From: Gammaproteobacteria bacterium
GTDB taxonomy: Bacteria > Pseudomonadota > Gammaproteobacteria > Pseudomonadales > Azotimanducaceae
DNA: 10,386 bases
Assembly: GCA_003228415.1 (NCBI GenBank)
Contig: QIDL01000152.1
Coordinates: forward strand, 1-10,386
Direction: 5' to 3'
Below the pieces are notes generated by a model. The model searched no databases. It was not told the DNA's origin and worked only from the letters and a program-made list of their open reading frames with translations. Below are positions 6,068 through 10,386 of the stretch, in pieces. Positions within the stretch are counted from its first letter, which is position 1. Every line of letters begins with the position of its first letter. The translations under genes and the position numbers were made by a program.

Positions 6068-7569
6068 GAATCCTTCTCCGGACAATGATGGCGAGTCACC
6101 ACCTCGTCCTGCCAGGTAGACTCCAGCGTCACCGGAAATCCCCAGAGCCGGTGGAAGTGCTTGAGCACACTGTCTGTGGTTTTACCCAGAGGCCGGCGGC
6201 GGTGTTGGGTATGCTCGAGTGTCAGACTTCTATCACCCTCGACGTTCACCCGTACCACCTGAATATTCGGTTCGCGATCACCAAGATTGTACTGACCGGC
6301 AAGCAACTCCCTGACTTGCCGATAGCCGCAATAATCGTGAATCGCCTTGACCTCGATCTCCTGTTCCTTATCGTCATCGAGAATGCCGAAAAGCCGGAAA
6401 TCCCGCATCACCTTCGGTGACAGAAATTGTTGAATAAAGGATTCATCTTTGAAATCCCGCATGGCGGCCGGTAACACAGTCAGCCAGTCCGCACCCGCAA
6501 TATCCGGGAACCATTCACGATCTTCATCGGTAGGCGACTGACAGATCCGCTTCAGATCCGAATAGATCGCAAATCCCAGCGCATAAGGATTCATGCCGTT
6601 GTAGCCCGGGTGATCAAAGCCCGGCTGAATGAGCACGGCGCTGTGTGAAGAGAGAAACTCCAGCATGAAACCATCGGTCACCAGACCTTCATCATAGAGC
6701 TGGTTCAGCAACGTGTAGTGCCAGAACGTCGCCCAGCCCTCGTTCATCACCTGAGTCTGGCGCTGTGGGTAGAAGTACTGGGCGACCTTCCGCACGATTC
6801 GAACGATTTCCCGCTGCCAGGGTTCCAGCAGAGGGGCATTTTTTTCGATGAAGTAGAGCAGGTTTTCCTGCGGCTCCTCTGGAAACACATTTTCATCATC
6901 ACAGTGAATAGACTGAGCCTGAGGCAGGGTACGCCACAGATCGTTCAGATTGCGTTGCACATACTCTGCTCTTTCCGCCTGACGCCTCTTCTCTTGTTCT
7001 GCCGAGATCGGATACGGCCGCTTGTAACGATCCACTCCGTAGTTCATCAGTGCGTGGCAGGAATCCAGTACTTCTTCCACCTCCGTCACACCGTGGCGTT
7101 CCTCGCAACTGGCGATGTATTTCTTCGCGAACAGCAGGTAGTCGATGATGGCAGTCGCATCTGTCCAGGTACGAAACAGATAGTTACCCTTGAAAAATGA
7201 ATTGTGACCGTAACAAGCGTGCGCAATCACCAGCGCCTGCATGGTCATGCTGTTTTCTTCCATCAGATAACTGATGCAGGGATCCGAATTGATGACGATT
7301 TCGTAGGCAAGCCCCATCACTCCACGCTGGTAATTCCTGTCCACCTCCACGAACTGCTTGCCGAATGACCAGTGGTTATAACCCACGGGCATGCCGATGG
7401 ATGCGTAGGCGTCCATCATCTGATCGGAGCGAATGACCTCGATCTGATTCCGATAGGTGTCGAGACCGAAGGACTCGGCGATACGGCCAATTTCCTGATC
7501 AAAGGTCTCGATCAGCTCGAATGTCCAGTCACTGCCATCGCAAAGCGGGGATCGCTGTCTGTTGCTCAT
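6040..7569 (-). CDS. spoVR: SpoVR family protein (YcgB-like)
   Basis: Close to E. coli YcgB in length (509 residues against about 510) and in sequence, but the biochemical role of the family is unsettled; it was named from a Bacillus spore-cortex gene. Most conserved blocks: GMPVGYNHWSFGK (59-71), GLAYEIVINSDPCI (86-99), LVIAHACYGHNSFF (113-126), RTWTDA (133-138), MNYGVDRYKRP (175-185), MNEGWATFWHY (275-285) and HPGYNGMNPYALG (320-332). The recurring His and Glu residues suggest a metal site (inference). There is no signal peptide or membrane segment, so it is probably cytoplasmic. It overlaps yeaH by 4 nt (ATGA), with AGAGGGA (7582-7576) 6 nt before the start. It is the last gene of the prkA-yeaH-spoVR operon. 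Confidence 0.95.
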   Translation of the reverse strand: MSNRQRSPLCDGSDWTFELIETFDQEIGRIAESFGLDTYRNQIEVIRSDQMMDAYASIGMPVGYNHWSFGKQFVEVDRNYQRGVMGLAYEIVINSDPCISYLMEENSMTMQALVIAHACYGHNSFFKGNYLFRTWTDATAIIDYLLFAKKYIASCEERHGVTEVEEVLDSCHALMNYGVDRYKRPYPISAEQEKRRQAERAEYVQRNLNDLWRTLPQAQSIHCDDENVFPEEPQENLLYFIEKNAPLLEPWQREIVRIVRKVAQYFYPQRQTQVMNEGWATFWHYTLLNQLYDEGLVTDGFMLEFLSSHSAVLIQPGFDHPGYNGMNPYALGFAIYSDLKRICQSPTDEDREWFPDIAGADWLTVLPAAMRDFKDESFIQQFLSPKVMRDFRLFGILDDDKEQEIEVKAIHDYCGYRQVRELLAGQYNLGDREPNIQVVRVNVEGDRSLTLEHTQHRRRPLGKTTDSVLKHFHRLWGFPVTLESTWQDEVVTRHHCPEKDSKEADKDAA

Positions 7570-8834
7570 GCTGCATCCCTCTTCTGAAACAAGTCATGGA
7601 ACACCGCGAAGATGTCTCCCACCTCGGCAATCTGGCGCTGCGCAAAAGTATCCGGGTGACTCTCCGCAACCTGTTCATATTCCTGCCACAGAGCCTGATG
7701 GTTACGCTTGGTGATCTCCACGTAAGCAAAATACTGCACTACCGGCAGGATGCTTTCCTCGAGAAGCTTTCGACAGGTCGGCGAATCATCGTTCCAGTTG
7801 TCGCCATCCGACGCCTGAGCGCCGTAGATATTCCACTCGTTGGGAGAATACCGGGCTTCAACGATTTCCTGCATCAGCGTGAGGGCACTGGAAACCACCG
7901 TTCCCCCGGTTTCCCGAGAGTAGAAAAATTCCTGTTCGTCAACTTCCTTCGCCACCGTATGGTGTCGGATGAAGACGATTTCCGTACGTTCATAGTGGCG
8001 CTTCAAAAACATGTACAGCAGCAGATAGAAGCGTTTTGCCATGTCTTTGATCTGTTGATCCATCGAACCGGAAACATCCATCAGACAGAACATCACCGCC
8101 TGGGAGGTCGGCAGCGGGCGTTTCTGATGCAGGTTGTAGCGCAAGTCATTGGTATCGAGAAACGGCACTCGTTTGATTCTTCGTTCGAGCAGTTCAATCT
8201 CCAGCGCCAGGCGCCGCTCACTCACCTCATCACCCTGGTTGGAGGCTTCTTCGCGCTTCGCCTCGGCGGCTTTGAGCAACTTTCGAGCCTCCCCGGTCAG
8301 AGCAATCCGGCGCGCTTTCGAGGCCTTGAGTGATCTCAGCACCGAGAGTTTGGCCGGCACTCCATCGGTGGTGAAACCCGCATGCTCGTATTTGTAGCTG
8401 GCGTTGCCTTTGAGGGCGCGCTTGGTCAAGTTCGGCAGAGCAAGATCATCGAATAGAAAATCGAGGAACTCCTCATGGGAAAGTTGAAAGACGAACTCAT
8501 CGACACCTTCGCCGGAATTCGAAGCCTCGCCTGCGCCGCCACCCCCGGGACCACCGCCATCCGACCGCTTGATTCGATCTCCTTTGACGAACTCCTTGTT
8601 ACCAGGATGAACAATGCTGCGGCTGCCGCCAGATCCGTGATGAAATACCGGCTCCGATACGTCATCACCGGGAATGACTACCTCTTCACCACGTTCCATG
8701 TCGGTGATACTGCGGTTGTTCACCGCATCTGACACGGCTCGTTTGATGTGTTTCTTGTACCGATCAAGAAAACGCCGTCGGTTAACCGTGCTTTTATTCT
8801 TGGCGTTCAAGCGTCGGTCGACGATGTAAGACAT
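7566..8834 (-). CDS. yeaH: YeaH/YhbH family (DUF444) von Willebrand A-type protein
   Basis: A 422-residue protein (E. coli YeaH is about 427). In order: a basic N-terminal part with RRRFLDRYKKHIKRAV (19-34), a glycine-rich linker (93-101), a helical charged region (about 160-225), and a von Willebrand A-like domain from about 245 with the MIDAS motif DVSGSMD (253-259), Thr312 in ETGGT and Asp343 in ASDGD. Partners of VWA proteins are often AAA+ ATPases, which fits the upstream PrkA. In E. coli YeaG and YeaH act together in the response to nitrogen starvation. The start at 8834 has AGGAG (8845-8841) 6 nt upstream. It lies 69 nt after the prkA stop and overlaps spoVR by 4 nt. Confidence 0.94.
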   Translation of the reverse strand: MSYIVDRRLNAKNKSTVNRRRFLDRYKKHIKRAVSDAVNNRSITDMERGEEVVIPGDDVSEPVFHHGSGGSRSIVHPGNKEFVKGDRIKRSDGGGPGGGGAGEASNSGEGVDEFVFQLSHEEFLDFLFDDLALPNLTKRALKGNASYKYEHAGFTTDGVPAKLSVLRSLKASKARRIALTGEARKLLKAAEAKREEASNQGDEVSERRLALEIELLERRIKRVPFLDTNDLRYNLHQKRPLPTSQAVMFCLMDVSGSMDQQIKDMAKRFYLLLYMFLKRHYERTEIVFIRHHTVAKEVDEQEFFYSRETGGTVVSSALTLMQEIVEARYSPNEWNIYGAQASDGDNWNDDSPTCRKLLEESILPVVQYFAYVEITKRNHQALWQEYEQVAESHPDTFAQRQIAEVGDIFAVFHDLFQKRDAA

Positions 8835-8903
8835 CAGTTACTCCTGCCTTTCAGGCCCCGGACACTCACCCGGATTGATGAGCGTCACAACGAGCCAGGC
8901 CCA

Positions 8904-10386
8904 TTACTGGGACTTGCGTACCCTGAGGTACCACTCAGCGAGGAGCCGAACCTGCTTCTCCGTATAACCACGGTCCACCATGCGCTCGACAAAATCGTTG
9001 TGTTTGCGCTGCTCCTCACTGGAGGACTTGGCATTGAAAGAAATGACCGGCAACAGATCTTCGGTGTTGGAAAACATTTTCTTTTCGATCACCGATCGCA
9101 GCTTCTCGTAGCTGAGCCAGGACGGGTTGCTGCCATTGTGGTTGGCCCGCGCTCTGAGAACGAAGTTGACGATCTCGTTGCGAAAGTCTTTCGGATTACT
9201 GATTCCGGCGGGCTTCTCGATCTTTTCCAGGTCCTCGTTCAGCGATCCGCGATCGAGAACGTCTCCGGTCTCAGGATCCCGGTACTCCTGGTCTTGAATC
9301 CAGAAGTCCGCATAGGTCACATACCGGTCGAATATGTTTTGTCCGTATTCCGAGTAGGACTCGAGATAGGCCGTCTGAATCTCCTTACCGATGAACTCCA
9401 CATACTTGGGAGCCAGGAATTCTTTGATATAGCGTAGCAATCGATCTCGAGTTTCCTGATCGTACTGCTCCTGCTCGATCTGTTGCTCGAGCACATACAT
9501 CAAGTGCACCGGATTGCCCGCTACTTCGGTGGCATCAAAATTGAAGACCTTGGAGAGAATCTTGAACGCGAAGCGGGTGGACTGACCACTCATGCCTTCA
9601 GCAACACCGGCCGCATCCCGATACTCCTGGATGCTCTTCGCTTTCGGGTCCGTATCTTTCAGATTCTCGCCATCGTAGACGCGCATCTTCGAGAAGACGT
9701 TGGAATTTTCCGGCTCGGCGAGGCGTGAAAGCACGGAATATTGTGCGAGCATTCTCAGGGTATCCGGTGCGCAGGGTGCGTCGTGCAGAGAACTCTCGTT
9801 GATCAGCTTCTCGTAGATTTTGACCTCTTCATCGACACGCAGGCAGTAGGGGACCTTGACGATGTAGACCCGATCGATGAAGGCTTCGTTGTTTTTGTTG
9901 TTACGAAACGTCTGCCACTCGGACTCATTCGAGTGAGCCAGCACAATCCCATCAAACGGGATGGTGCCAATGGCTTCGGTTCCGTTGTAGTTGCCTTCCT
10001 GGGTTGCCGTCAGCAGCGGATGCAGCACCTTGATCGGCGCTTTGAACATCTCCACGAACTCGAGGAGACCCTGGTTGGCTTTGCACAAACCGCCAGAGAA
10101 GCTGTAAGCATCCGGATCATTTTGCTCGAAGTCCTCGAGCTTACGGATATCTACCTTGCCAACCAGCGCCGATATGTCCTGATTATTCTCATCGCCAGGC
10201 TCGGTCTTGGCCACCGCAATCTGGTTGCGCAGTGATGGATACTTTTTCTCAACTTTGAATTGAGTAATATCTCCACCGTACTCCCGCAACCGTTTTGCCG
10301 CCCACGCAGACATGAATCCGCGGAGGTATCGACTCGGAATTCCGAAGTCTTCACTCAGAATCGCACCGTCCTCTTGAGGATCGAAC
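8904..10386 (-). CDS. yeaG: PrkA family AAA+/serine protein kinase (YeaG-like), partial
   Basis: The 5' end is outside the window. The open frame runs unbroken to position 10386 and adds FDPQEDGAILSEDFGIPSRY and a few more residues before the Met at 10313, which is therefore internal. About 493 residues are visible; with E. coli YeaG at about 644, some 150 N-terminal residues including the Walker A loop are missing. Visible: the end of the AAA+ domain with PFDGIVLAHSNESEW (sensor-1-like Asn) and NNEAFIDRVYIVKVPYCLR (arginine-finger-like Arg), then a long helical region with GENLKDTDPKAKS, and the C-terminal PrkA kinase-type domain ending EKQVRLLAEWYLRVRKSQ. A cytoplasmic starvation-response kinase by homology. 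First gene of the operon visible here; its promoter is off the right edge. Confidence 0.95.
   Translation of the reverse strand, partial: FDPQEDGAILSEDFGIPSRYLRGFMSAWAAKRLREYGGDITQFKVEKKYPSLRNQIAVAKTEPGDENNQDISALVGKVDIRKLEDFEQNDPDAYSFSGGLCKANQGLLEFVEMFKAPIKVLHPLLTATQEGNYNGTEAIGTIPFDGIVLAHSNESEWQTFRNNKNNEAFIDRVYIVKVPYCLRVDEEVKIYEKLINESSLHDAPCAPDTLRMLAQYSVLSRLAEPENSNVFSKMRVYDGENLKDTDPKAKSIQEYRDAAGVAEGMSGQSTRFAFKILSKVFNFDATEVAGNPVHLMYVLEQQIEQEQYDQETRDRLLRYIKEFLAPKYVEFIGKEIQTAYLESYSEYGQNIFDRYVTYADFWIQDQEYRDPETGDVLDRGSLNEDLEKIEKPAGISNPKDFRNEIVNFVLRARANHNGSNPSWLSYEKLRSVIEKKMFSNTEDLLPVISFNAKSSSEEQRKHNDFVERMVDRGYTEKQVRLLAEWYLRVRKSQ

Noticed and set aside
7521..8333. A 270-residue open frame on the plus strand opposite yeaH
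   Set aside because: It lies fully antisense to a well-supported gene, has a composition expected from the opposite strand (many His, Arg and Leu), no good ribosome-binding site and no recognisable motif.
8835..8903. A possible small RNA or terminator between prkA and yeaH
   Set aside because: Only a 4-bp CCGG stem was seen and no T run; the gap mainly holds the yeaH ribosome-binding site.
8748..9437. A 229-residue plus-strand frame opposite yeaH and prkA
   Set aside because: It spans two genes on the other strand and the spacer between them; a shadow frame of prkA codon usage.
10151..10313. Met at 10313 as the start of prkA
   Set aside because: The frame stays open to the window edge and the upstream residues match the YeaG family, so this Met is internal.

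Overview
The window looks like chromosomal DNA of a gammaproteobacterium. The evidence is the divergent rpsU/tsaD pair, folB directly after tsaD, a gammaproteobacterial type of CCA-adding enzyme, and a prkA-yeaH-spoVR operon whose products read much like E. coli YeaG, YeaH and YcgB. From memory, Pseudomonas carries a similar order (rpsU, tsaD, plsY, folB, folK, cca, a hypothetical gene, spoVR, yeaH, prkA), so this appears to be a conserved housekeeping neighbourhood with local substitutions. I see no tRNA, rRNA, CRISPR array, transposase or integrase.

Left part (1-3368). The 5' end of rpsU (ribosomal protein S21) leaves the window to the left. A 209-bp divergent spacer follows, holding a good sigma-70-type promoter for rpsU. 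tsaD (tRNA t6A modification), folB (folate synthesis) and an amidase-signature lipoprotein are then read rightward as a tight cluster, with a 2-nt gap and then a 4-nt overlap. The end of tsaD carries a very GC-rich tail with a perfect 18-bp palindrome. plsY and folK, which I would expect near folB, are absent, and the amidase sits where folK might be.

Middle (3369-6067). cca, encoding a form of the CCA-adding enzyme without a recognisable HD domain, is read leftward and converges on the amidase gene across a short spacer with a 10-bp inverted repeat. About 200 bp of divergent spacer separates it from two overlapping rightward genes for exported proteins I do not recognise: a membrane-anchored helical protein and a secreted beta-rich protein with a CxxC motif. 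This pair ends in a strong intrinsic terminator whose right half lies inside the 3' end of spoVR.

Right part (6040-10386). spoVR, yeaH and prkA (the last cut by the window edge) form a leftward operon transcribed from beyond the right end. PrkA is an AAA+ ATPase/serine kinase, YeaH a von Willebrand A-type protein, and SpoVR a conserved protein of unsettled biochemistry. The three occur together widely and are linked to starvation and stationary-phase responses. The few lines I counted suggest lower GC in prkA (about 50 percent) than in tsaD (about 58 percent). Nothing here is clearly a new defence or mobile system. The least explained parts are the orphan exported pair and the biochemistry of SpoVR.
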